Source: Caulobacter sp. (lineage in GTDB: Bacteria > Pseudomonadota > Alphaproteobacteria > Caulobacterales > Caulobacteraceae). Taken from it: a DNA stretch of 48,874 nucleotides. The position numbers and the translations under genes were made by a program. The stretch is from NCBI GenBank assembly GCA_026225565.1, contig JAMFTA010000078.1, forward strand, positions 1 to 48,874, given 5' to 3'. Below are positions 8,768 to 18,046 of the stretch, one piece after another; the stretch's first letter is position 1, and every line of letters begins with the position of its first letter. A model generated the notes under the pieces. It saw only the letters and a list, made by a program, of their open reading frames with translations. It was not told the origin of the DNA and ran no database searches.

Positions 8768-9640
8768 TCAGCCGTCGGCCTTTGGACGCTCCGGCACCTT
8801 AGCGAGGCCGGGAACGTTGGTCGGATCCATGCCCCAGCCGTACACGCGGAAGTTCTGAGTGTGGCAGAGATGGTGGAGGGAGAAGGCGGCGTCGATGGCG
8901 GTGGCCTGGCCCTGGATGTCGAGGGTCTTGTTGATGGCTTCCTTGGTCATCTTCAGGGCGAAGGCGGGCTTGGCTGCGATCTTCCGGGCCATCGCCAAAG
9001 TGAAGTCTGCGAGCTGGTCGAGCTGTACCACGTGGTTGACCATGCCGAGACGCCAAGCCTCCTCGGCGCTCCACGTGTCGGACGTGAACAGGAACTCTTT
9101 CGCCTTACGCGCGCCGAGCTCCCAGGGATGGGCGAGCCATTCGACGCCCGAGACGCCGAAGGTCACGACCGGATCGGAAAAGACCGCGTTGTTCGCAGCG
9201 ATGATGAGATCGCAGACCCAGGGAAAGATCAGGGCCCCGGCGATGCATTTACCCTGAACCGCGCAGATCGTCGGTTTGGCGATGTTGCGCCAGCGCCTAG
9301 CGGTCTCGAGATAGCCCTCCTTTTCGGCGGCGTACCATCCGTGGGTGGCTTCTTCCTGGAAACCGCTCCAGTGGCCGACCTTGCGCGGATGGGCCTGCAT
9401 TGCGGCCATGTACTCCTCCACCGTCCCGGCTATGTCGTGGCCGGCAGAGAAATTCCGTCCGTCCGCGGCGAGGATGATCACCTTGATCGCATCGTCGTAG
9501 AGGGCGCGATTGAAGGCGTCGTTCATGTCGAAGATCATTTGCGGGTCGATGGCGTTGTGCTTTTCGGAACGCGCCAGGACAATGCGGGCGATGCCCGTCT
9601 CGGGCTGCTCGTAACGGACGGTGGGGGCGGCGTCGGTCAT
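8768..9640 (-). CDS. Crotonase-superfamily protein lacking the hydratase glutamates (copy 1)
   Basis: A 290-residue crotonase fold protein. The oxyanion-hole segment NFSAGHDI and the CIAGALIFPWVCDLIIA stretch are clear. At the two positions where enoyl-CoA hydratases carry catalytic glutamates (GGGCEL and FGQPE in typical members) it has hydrophobic residues (IF and FSDPV). It shares the unusual segment GVEWLAHPWEL with the second crotonase at 15984-16874 (GVEYWAHPFEL). It is therefore probably not a standard hydratase; hydrolysis, isomerisation or C-C cleavage of a CoA ester are options. It overlaps the upstream CoA ligase by ATGA, so translation is coupled. Confidence 0.85.
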   Translation of the reverse strand: MTDAAPTVRYEQPETGIARIVLARSEKHNAIDPQMIFDMNDAFNRALYDDAIKVIILAADGRNFSAGHDIAGTVEEYMAAMQAHPRKVGHWSGFQEEATHGWYAAEKEGYLETARRWRNIAKPTICAVQGKCIAGALIFPWVCDLIIAANNAVFSDPVVTFGVSGVEWLAHPWELGARKAKEFLFTSDTWSAEEAWRLGMVNHVVQLDQLADFTLAMARKIAAKPAFALKMTKEAINKTLDIQGQATAIDAAFSLHHLCHTQNFRVYGWGMDPTNVPGLAKVPERPKADG

Positions 9641-11298
9641 GACATCTCTACTTTGGCGAGGGCGTGGGCCTGACGGCGGAGCTCGTCCTTCCGAACCTTC
9701 CCGGAAGGAACACGCGGAAGGTCGTCGACGATGACGAGGCGCTCAGGAAACTTCTGCTTGGCCAGCCCTGACTCGGTCAGAAAGCGCTGCATTTCGGGAA
9801 GATCGAGCGCAGCCCCGCGTCTAAGCATCACGAAGGCGCAGCCGGCTTCGCCCGTTGTCGGGCTCGGCATGGCAACGATGGCCACCTCGGCGATCGCGAG
9901 ATGATTGAACAGTACGTCCTCCACCTCCTTGGGACTTATGTTCTCGCCCGAGCGAATGATGATATCCTTCTTACGCCCAGTAATGACAAGATAGTCGCGA
10001 TACACACGGCGGCCGAGGTCGCCGGTCCGGAAGAAGCCATCGGCGGCGAAAGCGCCCTCGTTGTCCTCCGGGTGCAGGTAGCCCACGAAAAGGCTGGGCC
10101 CGAGCCCCAGGATCTCGCCCTCGGCGCCCTCAGCCACCGGGGTGTCCCCGGCGGGATCGACGAGCCGGAGCTCTGTTGGTGCGAGGATCTCCCCGTCGGT
10201 CTCCGCGCCCATCTCGGACTGGCTCAGGCTGCGGATGCCGGCGGTCGCCAGAGTATGCTCGGTCGAGCCGTAAGCCCGGAAGAAGAGGCAGTGCGGAAAG
10301 GCCCGCGACGCGGCGCGAATGAGGTCGGGCGAGACCGTGGTGCCGCCGCAGAAGAACAGGCGCAGGGTGTCGAGCGCGTTCGGCCTTGCGCCGCCTACGT
10401 CGAGTAGCTGCTGCAGGAAGGGTGTAGCGCCGCCACTCACGGTGCAGCGGTTGTTCTCGATCAGGCTGATGGCTTCGTTCGGCGACCAGATGTCGACGAG
10501 GACGCTCGTGCATCCACGAACCCAGGGCATGTCGAAGGCCCAGAAGGCACCCGTGATGTGCGTGACGGGAGAGGGCATGAACACGACGTCCCTGGGACCG
10601 ATGCTCCAAATTTCGCCCATGTCGCGCACGCGAAAGTCGAAGGTGTGGTGGGTGTGAAGAACGCCTTTCGGCCGGCCCGTTGTTCCCGACGTGTACATGA
10701 CCATCATCACGCCCGCCGCCTCGACCCTGGGGAGGCTCGACTCCAGTGCGGGCTCATGGGCGAGGGCTTCGGCGTAGGCGTTGCCTACGCCCGCCTTTCC
10801 CCTTACGACCACGACGTCACGAAGGGCCGGGAGCGCCCCCTTCAGACGCTGGATCATCGCGGCGTGGTCATGCTTGCGGAACACGTCAGGGACAAAGATC
10901 AGCTTCGCGCCGCAATCCTTGAGAATATAGCCCATCTCGGCTTCCCGGTAGATCGGGGGGATCGGGTTGACGATCAGGCCGGCCATTCGGGCGGCGAGGG
11001 CTATGACAGCGGTCTCGATCCAATTTGGCAGCTGGAAGGAGACGACGTCCCCTGCCTTGAGCCCCTGGGCGCGAAAGAAGGCGACCAGACGCAGGGCGTC
11101 GTCCCAGACCTGCCGTCGGGAGACCCTTTTTTTTCCTTCGATCAGAAGCGCACGATCGGGATCTTCGCGAAGGGCCGACCTCGCCGCATCCACCAGGGTC
11201 GTCTCGCGCCAGTAGCCTGCCGCCGAGTAGCGCTGCGCCATCTCCTCCGACCAGCGGACCACGAATCCGCTAGGGTCTGTTCGCAAGCTCCAGCTCAT
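9637..11298 (-). CDS. AMP-forming acyl-CoA ligase (ANL superfamily)
   Basis: A 553-residue acyl/aryl-CoA synthetase that would activate a carboxylate with ATP and CoA. The P-loop YTSGTTGRPKGV, the A5-type motif YGSTE, the A7 region FRTGDLGRR, the hinge ITGRKKDIIIRSGENISPKE and the C-terminal A10 lysine (PSGKVRKDELR) are all present, so the enzyme looks active. The frame is open to 11412, but the ATG at 11298 has GGAGG 4 bp upstream. It is the first gene of an operon with the downstream crotonase and cyclase-family hydrolase. An operator-like element lies at 11376-11397. Confidence 0.92.
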   Translation of the reverse strand: MSWSLRTDPSGFVVRWSEEMAQRYSAAGYWRETTLVDAARSALREDPDRALLIEGKKRVSRRQVWDDALRLVAFFRAQGLKAGDVVSFQLPNWIETAVIALAARMAGLIVNPIPPIYREAEMGYILKDCGAKLIFVPDVFRKHDHAAMIQRLKGALPALRDVVVVRGKAGVGNAYAEALAHEPALESSLPRVEAAGVMMVMYTSGTTGRPKGVLHTHHTFDFRVRDMGEIWSIGPRDVVFMPSPVTHITGAFWAFDMPWVRGCTSVLVDIWSPNEAISLIENNRCTVSGGATPFLQQLLDVGGARPNALDTLRLFFCGGTTVSPDLIRAASRAFPHCLFFRAYGSTEHTLATAGIRSLSQSEMGAETDGEILAPTELRLVDPAGDTPVAEGAEGEILGLGPSLFVGYLHPEDNEGAFAADGFFRTGDLGRRVYRDYLVITGRKKDIIIRSGENISPKEVEDVLFNHLAIAEVAIVAMPSPTTGEAGCAFVMLRRGAALDLPEMQRFLTESGLAKQKFPERLVIVDDLPRVPSGKVRKDELRRQAHALAKVEMS

Positions 11299-11375
11299 CG
11301 ACCCTCCGTCAAGGCGCATGTTTCCGTCGGCGCCGCGGCAGCTGCAGCACGGGACACTATGCGTGCGCATCCGGT

Positions 11376-11397
11376 AATGGCAACTACGCATTTCATT
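11376..11397. promoter_or_regulatory. Operator-like element D (AATGgc-N10-TtCATT)
   Basis: 9 of 12 arm positions match, with the outer arms TAATG and CATTA perfect. It is 77 bp upstream of the CoA ligase start at 11298. Confidence 0.5.
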
Positions 11398-11592
11398 AAT
11401 TTGCGGGGCCACCCCTTAGGGTGCTCTGCGCTCGAGAATCGCGGACACTCAGGCGATGGCCTGCTTAGGGCCCTCCTTGAGGCGGCGGGGATCGATGACC
11501 TCAAGGTCAACGGGGGCTCCACATCCGGCGGCGAGGATCAGCCCTAGAGGTCTGTGCGAGACGCCTCGTTGCGCGTTCCGCGGTTCTATAAG

Positions 11593-11614
11593 AATGCAAC
11601 AAAGGAATTCTATT
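11593..11614. promoter_or_regulatory. Operator-like element E (AATGCA-N10-TcTATT)
   Basis: 10 of 12 arm positions match the shared palindrome; it is upstream of the plus-strand operon that starts with the BVMO gene. Confidence 0.6.
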
Positions 11615-11749
11615 AAACTGTCAAGCGTGCTTGTCAATCCGGGGCGGCGCCCGCTCGATCGCAACGCTGGACGAGGGTGGGCGAGAGGCGGGGGCATGCC
11701 CCGGACGCCCCAGCCTTGCGCCCTGGGTCGACGCTGGCGCGGTATTGTA

Positions 11750-11769
11750 TTGCACATGCTGATGTGCAA
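11750..11769. repeat. Perfect 8-bp inverted repeat (TTGCACAT/ATGTGCAA, 4-base loop)
   Basis: Arms 11750-11757 and 11762-11769. It could be a regulator site or, in the BVMO leader transcript, a hairpin. It differs in spacing from the 22-bp element. Confidence 0.5.
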
Positions 11770-11872
11770 AGAGCGATCCGTAGTGGAGGGTGTTCCGGCC
11801 GCCACGACCGAGCGGGCGCCCGTTCGCGCCGCCCCCCGGCCCGGCTCACGACAGGTGAGGGCCATTCTTGCG

Positions 11873-13870
11873 ATGGGCATGATGACGGTGAACCACCAGG
11901 ATGTTTCGCAGGCTGCTCTGCCGGAATTGCGGCCAGGCGCGCTCGAGAGCCTCTTGCGGGACGAGGCCGGACTCATTGAGCAGTTGCGCGGCGTGCACAT
12001 CGTTCCGCTCCTGCTGGTGCATACGCACCTGACGAGCGACGAAAGTTGGCTCGAGCGGTTCTCCCCGCACATCAAGGGGCCGTGGACCTTTGACGAGCAC
12101 GCGCCGGAGGACCTGAAGGAGGCCCTGCGTCAGTCTCTGGTTGCGGTGCTCCGCGACTACCGGGACAGCGGCCGGCTGTCGCCACCGCGCCCGCCCGAGC
12201 CGTTGTTGCGCCGAATGCTCGACGTGGCGGTAGGCCAGCCGGTGACGGACGAATATTTCGCCCTGGTTCTGGAGGAGATGAATTTCGAGGGCGGCGATCC
12301 GAAGTCGGTCCGCTGGCGCAACAAACCGTCTGAGAAAACCCTTGGCGATTTCAAGGTCGTGGTCATCGGCGCGGGCTTCTCCGGCCTCGATATGGCCGCC
12401 AAGCTGAAAGAGGCCGGGATCAGCTTCGTCTTGATTGAAAAGAATGAAGAAGTCGGGGGAACCTGGTACGAAAACAGTTATCCGGGCTGTGCCGTCGATA
12501 CACCAAACCATTTCTATTCGTATTCATTCCGGCTGAACCCTGACTGGGACTACTATTTCGCGCGACGTGATGAAATATATAATTATATCAAGACCTGCTA
12601 TGCTGAAATGAACATAGCTGAGCACATCCGCTTTGAGGAAGAAGTGGTCGCGGCTCGATGGGACGGAGAGCGCGCGCACTGGGTGGTGCAGGTGCGTCGC
12701 GCCGACGGCTCGGAGTACGCCATCGAGGCCAACGTAGTCGTGAGTGCGACAGGGCTTTTGAACCGCCCGGCCTACCCTAACATCCCGGGCATGGAGACCT
12801 TCAGGGGCGGGATGTTCCACTCGGCCCGTTGGAATCATTCCGTCGACCTCAGGAGCAGGCGGGTCGTGATGATCGGGACGGGCGCCAGCGGCTTGCAGAT
12901 CGGTCCCAACATCGCTCCAATCGTCGAGAAGCTGACGATCTTCCAGCGCTCCCCGCCCTGGGCGATCGAGAACAAGCTTCTGTTCGAGCCGGTCAGCGAG
13001 GACGTGAAGTGGGCGCTGAATAACATCCCGTTCTACGCCAAGTGGTTCCGGCTGCTGTTCATCTGGGCGTCTTCCGACGCCCTCTATCACGCCTTGCAGA
13101 TCGACCCTGATTGGTCTGAGCCCGAGACGTCCTTGAACGCGGCGAGCAAGGAGATTCGCGAAAGGCTGGTCGCACACATTACCCGCCAGGTGAACGGCGA
13201 TCCGGGACTTCTGGCCAAGGTGATCCCGACCTATCCGCCGTATGGCAAGCGCATGCTGCGCGACGCCAACTGGTACAGGACGCTGACGCGCGAGAATGTA
13301 GAGCTGTTGACCGAGCGGATAGCGCGGATCACCCCTACGGGCGTAGTCGACGAAGCAGGGGGCGAACACGCCGCGGACGTGATCATCCTCGCTACCGGCT
13401 TCAAGGCGCAGGCCCCGTTGGCGCCGATGGAGATCGTCGGCAAGAACGGCAGCATCCGCGACCACTGGGGAGAAGATGACCCGCGCGCTCACCTCGGGAT
13501 CACCGTGCCCGACTTCCCGAACTTCTTCATCATCTATGGCCCCAACACCAACGGCGGACACGGCGGCAGCGCGGTATTCCACAGCGAATGCCAAGTCCGC
13601 TACATCATGCAGGCGCTTCGCGAGGCCCTTGAGCGCGGGGCGGACGCGGTGGAGGTCCGCCGTAAGCCGTTCGAGGACTACAATGCGCGCGTCGACGCCA
13701 AGCACCGGGGGATGGTCTGGTCCCATCCCGGCGTAAGTAACTGGTATCGCAACAAATCAGGGCGTGTCGTCACGAACTCGCCGTGGCGACTTGTCGACTA
13801 CCGCAATCTCACCGCCGAGTTCGATCCGTCGGAATACGAATTCCATCGCGCATCCGGCGAGGCCGCATGA
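11873..13870 (+). CDS. Flavin-dependent Baeyer-Villiger monooxygenase with N-terminal extension (HAPMO-like)
   Basis: About 665 residues. An N-terminal helical extension of roughly 150 residues (LLLVHTHLTSDESWLERFSP) precedes the FAD-binding motif GAGFSG (166-171), VGGTWYENSYPGCAVD, the Baeyer-Villiger fingerprint F-R-G-G-M-F-H-S-A-R-W and a second Rossmann motif GTGASG for NADPH. The extension is like that of 4-hydroxyacetophenone monooxygenases. Such enzymes insert oxygen next to a ketone to give an ester or lactone. The start is uncertain: the frame is open back to 11456 with further in-frame ATGs (for example 11756); 11873 is chosen because it precedes the conserved part and follows AGGTGAGG at 12 bp. 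It is first in a tightly overlapping operon. Confidence 0.9.
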   Translation: MGMMTVNHQDVSQAALPELRPGALESLLRDEAGLIEQLRGVHIVPLLLVHTHLTSDESWLERFSPHIKGPWTFDEHAPEDLKEALRQSLVAVLRDYRDSGRLSPPRPPEPLLRRMLDVAVGQPVTDEYFALVLEEMNFEGGDPKSVRWRNKPSEKTLGDFKVVVIGAGFSGLDMAAKLKEAGISFVLIEKNEEVGGTWYENSYPGCAVDTPNHFYSYSFRLNPDWDYYFARRDEIYNYIKTCYAEMNIAEHIRFEEEVVAARWDGERAHWVVQVRRADGSEYAIEANVVVSATGLLNRPAYPNIPGMETFRGGMFHSARWNHSVDLRSRRVVMIGTGASGLQIGPNIAPIVEKLTIFQRSPPWAIENKLLFEPVSEDVKWALNNIPFYAKWFRLLFIWASSDALYHALQIDPDWSEPETSLNAASKEIRERLVAHITRQVNGDPGLLAKVIPTYPPYGKRMLRDANWYRTLTRENVELLTERIARITPTGVVDEAGGEHAADVIILATGFKAQAPLAPMEIVGKNGSIRDHWGEDDPRAHLGITVPDFPNFFIIYGPNTNGGHGGSAVFHSECQVRYIMQALREALERGADAVEVRRKPFEDYNARVDAKHRGMVWSHPGVSNWYRNKSGRVVTNSPWRLVDYRNLTAEFDPSEYEFHRASGEAA

Positions 13871-15984
13871 AACCATCCTTGAAGCCGCTGCTCGAGCCAG
13901 CCTCGATCGCGATAATCGGCGCCTCGGACAACCCCAAGCGGATCGGCGGCATTCCACTCGAGCTCCTGATCCGCGCAGGGTTCGAACGGGTCTATCCGGT
14001 CAATCCGCGCTACCCGGTGATCCAGGGCCTCACGGGCTATCCCGATATCGAGGCCGTTCCTGAGGTGGTGGACTTGGCCATTCTCGCGGTCAATGCGGAG
14101 AACACCCTCGCGCAGCTCGAGCGCTGCCATGCGCGCGGTGTCAAGGCCGCCGTTCTGTTCGCGTCGGGATTCAGCGAAGAGGCCACGGCGCAGGGCCAGC
14201 GCCGTCAAGCCGAGCTCGCCGCTTTCGCTGAACGAACCGGCATGCCGATCGCCGGGCCCAACTGCATGGGCAACGCGCACCTGCAGAGCGGGATCTTCAC
14301 TACCTTCGGCACTTCCTTCCAGCCCGGCGATGCGCCGGGAGCGGCTGCGCTGGTGACCCAGAGCGGCAACATGTGCGCCACCATCTATCGGATCGCGCGC
14401 CGGTTCGGAGTGAACTTCAACCACGTCATCAACACCGGGAACGAAGCCGGCGTCGAGCTGACCGACTACCTGCGCTTCCTCGCCGATGATCCCGGAACTG
14501 ATTCCGCGCTCTGCTATGTCGAGGGCCTGCGCGACGGGAAGGCCTTCCTTGAGGCGGCGGACGCCTTCCGCGAAAAGGGTAAGCTTTTGGCCCTCTACAA
14601 GGTGGGCACCTCAGAGAAGGGCGCTGCGGCGACCCAGTCCCACACCGCGGCGCTTGCGGGCGATCGGCACGCCTACGAGGCGGCGATTCAGTGCGTCGGC
14701 GCGGTGAGGGCAGGCTCCCTCGCGGAGCTCGCCGACGTCGCCTATCTGCACCGTTTCAGGACACGCCAATTCGGGCGGCGCGTGGCCGTCCTCAGCGTTT
14801 CCGGCGCAGCCGGCGCCATCCTCGCGGACGCACTGAGCCACGCCGGGGCGCAACTGCCCACACTTTCGGACGCCGTCCAGGCGACATTGCAGGCCGCTAT
14901 CCCCGGCCGCAGCATGGTTAGCAATCCGGTGGATCTCACCGGCAATCTGGCGAACGACAACGACTTCCTGCGAAATGTCCTGTCGAAAGTCGCTGAGGCG
15001 CCCAACGTGGATGTGCTCCTGGTCTATCTGCCAGGCTATTTCCTGACCCGCGCCCTGCCCCAGCTCGCCGCCCTGGCCGAGCGGACCGACAAGGGCGTCG
15101 TCGTGATCGACACCTTTGCGCAGGCTGATCGAGCGGCGGTGGAGGCGGCAGGGCTCGCTCTGTTCGAGGATTTCGACCGGGCGGCGACGGCGATCGCCCA
15201 GTATGGCCGCTGGCGCGAATGGCGCCCAAAGGCCGCCGGCACTCGCCGTACTCCGGTGAAGGCGCGCTGGCCTAGCCCCAGCTTCAAGGGCGCTGCCCTC
15301 AGCGAAGTCGAAGGCAAGGCCGAGCTCGTCGCCTTCGGCATGCCTGTCGCCGATGGCCGCCTGGCGAGGAGCGAGGGCGAGGCCCGCGCCATCGCCGAAG
15401 GCCTGCCAGGACCTCTGGTGGTCAAGCTCGTGAGCCCTGACGTGCAGCACAAGAGCGAGCACGGCTTCGTGCGCCTCGGCGTCGAGGGGCCGGATCAGGC
15501 CGCCGCAGTGTACGCGGACATGACGCTTCGCGCGTCCCAGATGCCGGGGGTACGGGTCGAGGGTGTCACCGTGGGGCCGCAGCTCGTCGGCGGGGTGGAG
15601 CTCCTGTGCGGCTGCACGCACGACCCGGTGTTCGGCTGGATGATGACCGTCGGGCTTGGCGGTGTCTTCACTGAAGTGATGGCGGACGTCAGCCATCGCC
15701 TTCTGCCGGTCGATGCGACGGAGGCCGAGACCATGCTGCGGGAACTCAAGGGCTTCCGCCTGCTTGCTGGTTTCCGCGGCGCCCAGCCGGCCGACGTCGC
15801 CGCCGCCGCCCGGGCGATCGCCAGCCTGTCGGACGCGGCGCTCCAGGCTGACGCGCGGGTCAGGGAAATTGAGGTCAATCCGCTGATCGTCCTGCCGGAG
15901 GGCTGCGGCGCCTTCGCCGCAGACGCCCTGGTCCTGTTGGATCAGCCGGCCGAACAAGAACAATTCGAGAAGGTGGTCGCGTGA
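13867..15984 (+). CDS. ADP-forming acyl-CoA synthetase (acetate-CoA ligase family, single chain)
   Basis: A 705-residue fusion with the order CoA-binding Rossmann domain (SIAIIGASDNPKRIGGIP), succinyl-CoA-ligase-like domain with the phospho-histidine motif TQSHTAALAG, and C-terminal ATP-grasp domain (VVKLVSPDVQHKSEHG; IEVNPLIVLPEG). These enzymes make acyl-CoA from acid, CoA and ATP, yielding ADP and phosphate. The substrate in this cluster is unknown. The ATG overlaps the BVMO stop (ATGA), and the stop overlaps the next start (TGATG), so the operon is translationally coupled. Confidence 0.92.
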   Translation: MKPSLKPLLEPASIAIIGASDNPKRIGGIPLELLIRAGFERVYPVNPRYPVIQGLTGYPDIEAVPEVVDLAILAVNAENTLAQLERCHARGVKAAVLFASGFSEEATAQGQRRQAELAAFAERTGMPIAGPNCMGNAHLQSGIFTTFGTSFQPGDAPGAAALVTQSGNMCATIYRIARRFGVNFNHVINTGNEAGVELTDYLRFLADDPGTDSALCYVEGLRDGKAFLEAADAFREKGKLLALYKVGTSEKGAAATQSHTAALAGDRHAYEAAIQCVGAVRAGSLAELADVAYLHRFRTRQFGRRVAVLSVSGAAGAILADALSHAGAQLPTLSDAVQATLQAAIPGRSMVSNPVDLTGNLANDNDFLRNVLSKVAEAPNVDVLLVYLPGYFLTRALPQLAALAERTDKGVVVIDTFAQADRAAVEAAGLALFEDFDRAATAIAQYGRWREWRPKAAGTRRTPVKARWPSPSFKGAALSEVEGKAELVAFGMPVADGRLARSEGEARAIAEGLPGPLVVKLVSPDVQHKSEHGFVRLGVEGPDQAAAVYADMTLRASQMPGVRVEGVTVGPQLVGGVELLCGCTHDPVFGWMMTVGLGGVFTEVMADVSHRLLPVDATEAETMLRELKGFRLLAGFRGAQPADVAAAARAIASLSDAALQADARVREIEVNPLIVLPEGCGAFAADALVLLDQPAEQEQFEKVVA

Positions 15985-16874
15985 TGGACGACGCTGTGAA
16001 CCCGCCACGCCCTGTCTACGAGACCGACGAGCCGGTGCTCTACACGGTCGAGGGACAGACTGCCTGGGTCATGCTGAACCGCCCGCGCTTCAACAACGCG
16101 CAGAACGGCCAAATGCTTTACGCTCTGGACGCCGCCTTCCGCCGAGCCGTCGACGACGAGACCGTGCGGGCCATCGTGCTGGGCGGGGAGGGGAAGCATT
16201 TCTCGGCGGGACACGACATCGGCACGCCTGGCAGGGATGTCGCGGTGAGCCATGATCGCGCCCACCTCTTCCCGGACCACCTGGGCAAGCCGCACGCGGA
16301 GTTCCTCTATACCCGAGAGCAGGAGGTCTACCTCGGGCTTTGCCGGCGCTGGCGCGAGGCGTCTAAACCGACGATAGCCATGGTGCAGGGGGGATGTATC
16401 GCCGGCGGCCTCATGCTGGCTTGGGTCTGCGACCTGATCGTGGCCTCCGACGACGCCTACTTCCAGGATCCAGTTCTGCTCATGGGGATACCGGGCGTCG
16501 AGTACTGGGCCCACCCGTTCGAGCTGCCGCCCCGCGTCGCCGCCGAGTTCCTGATGCTCGGCGAGCGCATGCCTGCCCAGCGCGCCTACCAGTTCGGCAT
16601 GGTCAACCGCGTGGTCCCTCGCGACCGGCTCCGCGCCGAATGCGCTGGCATGGCCGCCAAGCTGGCCGAGCGCCCGCCCCTCGGCCTCTGGCTCACCAAG
16701 CAGGCCATCGCCCAGGCCGAGGACCTACGCGGCAAGCGCACCGCGATGGACGCCGTGTTCCATATGCACCACTTCGCCCACGCCCAAAATGATCTCGCAA
16801 TGGGGAACGCCATCGCCAAGATGGACGCCAAGGCCATGGCGGCGGCGAACAAGAAGCAGGCCGGTGAAGTCTGA
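15984..16874 (+). CDS. Crotonase-superfamily protein lacking the hydratase glutamates (copy 2)
   Basis: A 296-residue paralogue of the protein at 8768-9640. HFSAGHDI forms the oxyanion-hole strand and GGCIAGGLMLAWVCDLIVA the core. The two catalytic glutamates of true enoyl-CoA hydratases are replaced: methionine in GGLMLAW and valine in FQDPVLL. It also carries GVEYWAHPFEL in place of the family's PGAGG turn, and ends in an Ala/Lys-rich tail. It is embedded between the acyl-CoA synthetase and two ACADs, so it should act on an acyl-CoA of the same pathway. The reaction is open: isomerase, hydrolase or lyase are all possible in this fold. A GTG at 15981 is an alternative start. Confidence 0.87.
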   Translation: MDDAVNPPRPVYETDEPVLYTVEGQTAWVMLNRPRFNNAQNGQMLYALDAAFRRAVDDETVRAIVLGGEGKHFSAGHDIGTPGRDVAVSHDRAHLFPDHLGKPHAEFLYTREQEVYLGLCRRWREASKPTIAMVQGGCIAGGLMLAWVCDLIVASDDAYFQDPVLLMGIPGVEYWAHPFELPPRVAAEFLMLGERMPAQRAYQFGMVNRVVPRDRLRAECAGMAAKLAERPPLGLWLTKQAIAQAEDLRGKRTAMDAVFHMHHFAHAQNDLAMGNAIAKMDAKAMAAANKKQAGEV

Positions 16875-16889
16875 ACATGGGCGCCCTCC

Positions 16890-18044
16890 ATGAAGCTTGA
16901 GTATACCCCCGCCCAGCAAGCGCTGCGCGCCGAAGCCCGCGCGTGGCTCGAGGCCCACGCGCCGACGACGGCTCTGTCGTCCTTCGACCTCACGCGCGAG
17001 GGCTTCGAGGCCCATCGCCAGTGGGAGCGCACCCTAGATAGCGGCCGGTGGGGAATGGTCACCTGGCCGGCCGAATATGGCGGTCGGGGCCTCTGCCTGA
17101 TCGAATGGCTGATCTTCGAGGAGGAGTACTACCGCGCCGACGCGCCGGTCCGGGTCAACCAGAACGGAATCTTTCTCCTGGGGCCGACGCTGATGGAGTT
17201 CGGGACGCCCGAGCAGAAGGCGCGTTTTCTTCCGGCCATGGCCCGCGGCGACGAGATCTGGGCCCAGGCCTGGTCGGAGCCGCAGGCCGGCAGTGATCTT
17301 GCGGCCGTAAGCTCGACGGTTGTCCAAGACGGCGACGACTATGTCCTGAATGGCCAAAAGATCTGGTCCTCGCGCGCCGTCTTCGCTGATTGGGCGTTCG
17401 GTCTATTCCGCGCGCCGGGCTCCGCCCGTCACCAGGGCCTGTCGCTGATCCTGTTCCCGCTGACCGCGCCCGGCGTGAAGGTCCGCCCTATCGAGCGCAT
17501 GGACGGCGAGAAGGTATTCGCCGAGATCTTCCTCGATGAGGTCCGCGTGCCGGCGTTCAATCGGCTCGGTGAGGAAGGGCAGGGGTGGGAGGTCTGCATG
17601 TCGACAGCCGGCTTCGAGCGCGGCCTGATGCTGCGGAGCCCCGCCCGCTACCAGCAGGCGGCCCAGCGGCTTGTGAAACTGTTCAAAGCACGCGGTTGCG
17701 ACCTTGGGCAGGGGATGCGCGACGCCGTGGTGCAGCACTGGATGGATGCTGACGCCTACGCCCTTTCCGTCTACGAGATGGCGAGCCGGCTCGACGCCGG
17801 TGGCAAGATCGGACCGGAGAGCAGCACCAACAAGATCTTCTGGTCTGAGCTCGACATCGGGCTCCAGCGGACCGGTCTCGAGATCCTGGGCCCGCTGGCG
17901 GAACTCGCAGCTCACCAGGACACCGGTCTCGGGGGCTGGCTCGACGACTACCTCTTCTCCCTGGCCGGCCCGATCTACGCCGGATCGAACGAGATTCAGC
18001 GCAACATCATCTCCGAGCGCGTGCTCGGCCTGCCGAGGCGCTAA
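16890..18044 (+). CDS. Acyl-CoA dehydrogenase, probable large partner of a heteromeric pair
   Basis: A 384-residue FAD-dependent acyl-CoA dehydrogenase. It shows WAQAWSEPQAGSDLAAV (FAD/substrate loop), NGQKIWSS, and the C-terminal IYAGSNEIQRNIISERVLGL. The usual catalytic-glutamate position of medium-chain enzymes (YEG-T-S) is Ala here; a glutamate in the helix-G segment TAGFERGLM aligns with the alternative base position of isovaleryl-CoA dehydrogenase. The next ACAD gene starts 2 bp after this stop, the arrangement of the alpha2-beta2 FadE pairs used on steroid side chains. That similarity is at family level only. Confidence 0.92.
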   Translation: MKLEYTPAQQALRAEARAWLEAHAPTTALSSFDLTREGFEAHRQWERTLDSGRWGMVTWPAEYGGRGLCLIEWLIFEEEYYRADAPVRVNQNGIFLLGPTLMEFGTPEQKARFLPAMARGDEIWAQAWSEPQAGSDLAAVSSTVVQDGDDYVLNGQKIWSSRAVFADWAFGLFRAPGSARHQGLSLILFPLTAPGVKVRPIERMDGEKVFAEIFLDEVRVPAFNRLGEEGQGWEVCMSTAGFERGLMLRSPARYQQAAQRLVKLFKARGCDLGQGMRDAVVQHWMDADAYALSVYEMASRLDAGGKIGPESSTNKIFWSELDIGLQRTGLEILGPLAELAAHQDTGLGGWLDDYLFSLAGPIYAGSNEIQRNIISERVLGLPRR

Positions 18045-18046
18045 CC

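Larger units (their letters stand above)
11398..11872. other. Divergent promoter region between CoA ligase and BVMO operons
   Basis: No gene is recognised. It holds operator-like element E (11593-11614) and an exact inverted repeat TTGCACAT-gctg-ATGTGCAA at 11750-11769. The BVMO frame is open through this stretch, but the homologous part of that protein begins near 11873. Confidence 0.45.

Noticed and set aside
11456-11872. N-terminal extension of the first BVMO to 804 residues
   Set aside because: The extra sequence has no family similarity and contains the operator-like element and hairpin, so it is more likely promoter and leader.
12524-13726. 400-codon frame antisense to the first BVMO
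   Set aside because: Shadow of a high-GC gene; no motif and no ribosome-binding site, whereas the BVMO strand has FAD and NADPH motifs.
14611-16008. 465-codon frame antisense to the acyl-CoA synthetase
   Set aside because: Shadow frame without domain features; the plus-strand gene is coupled to both neighbours.
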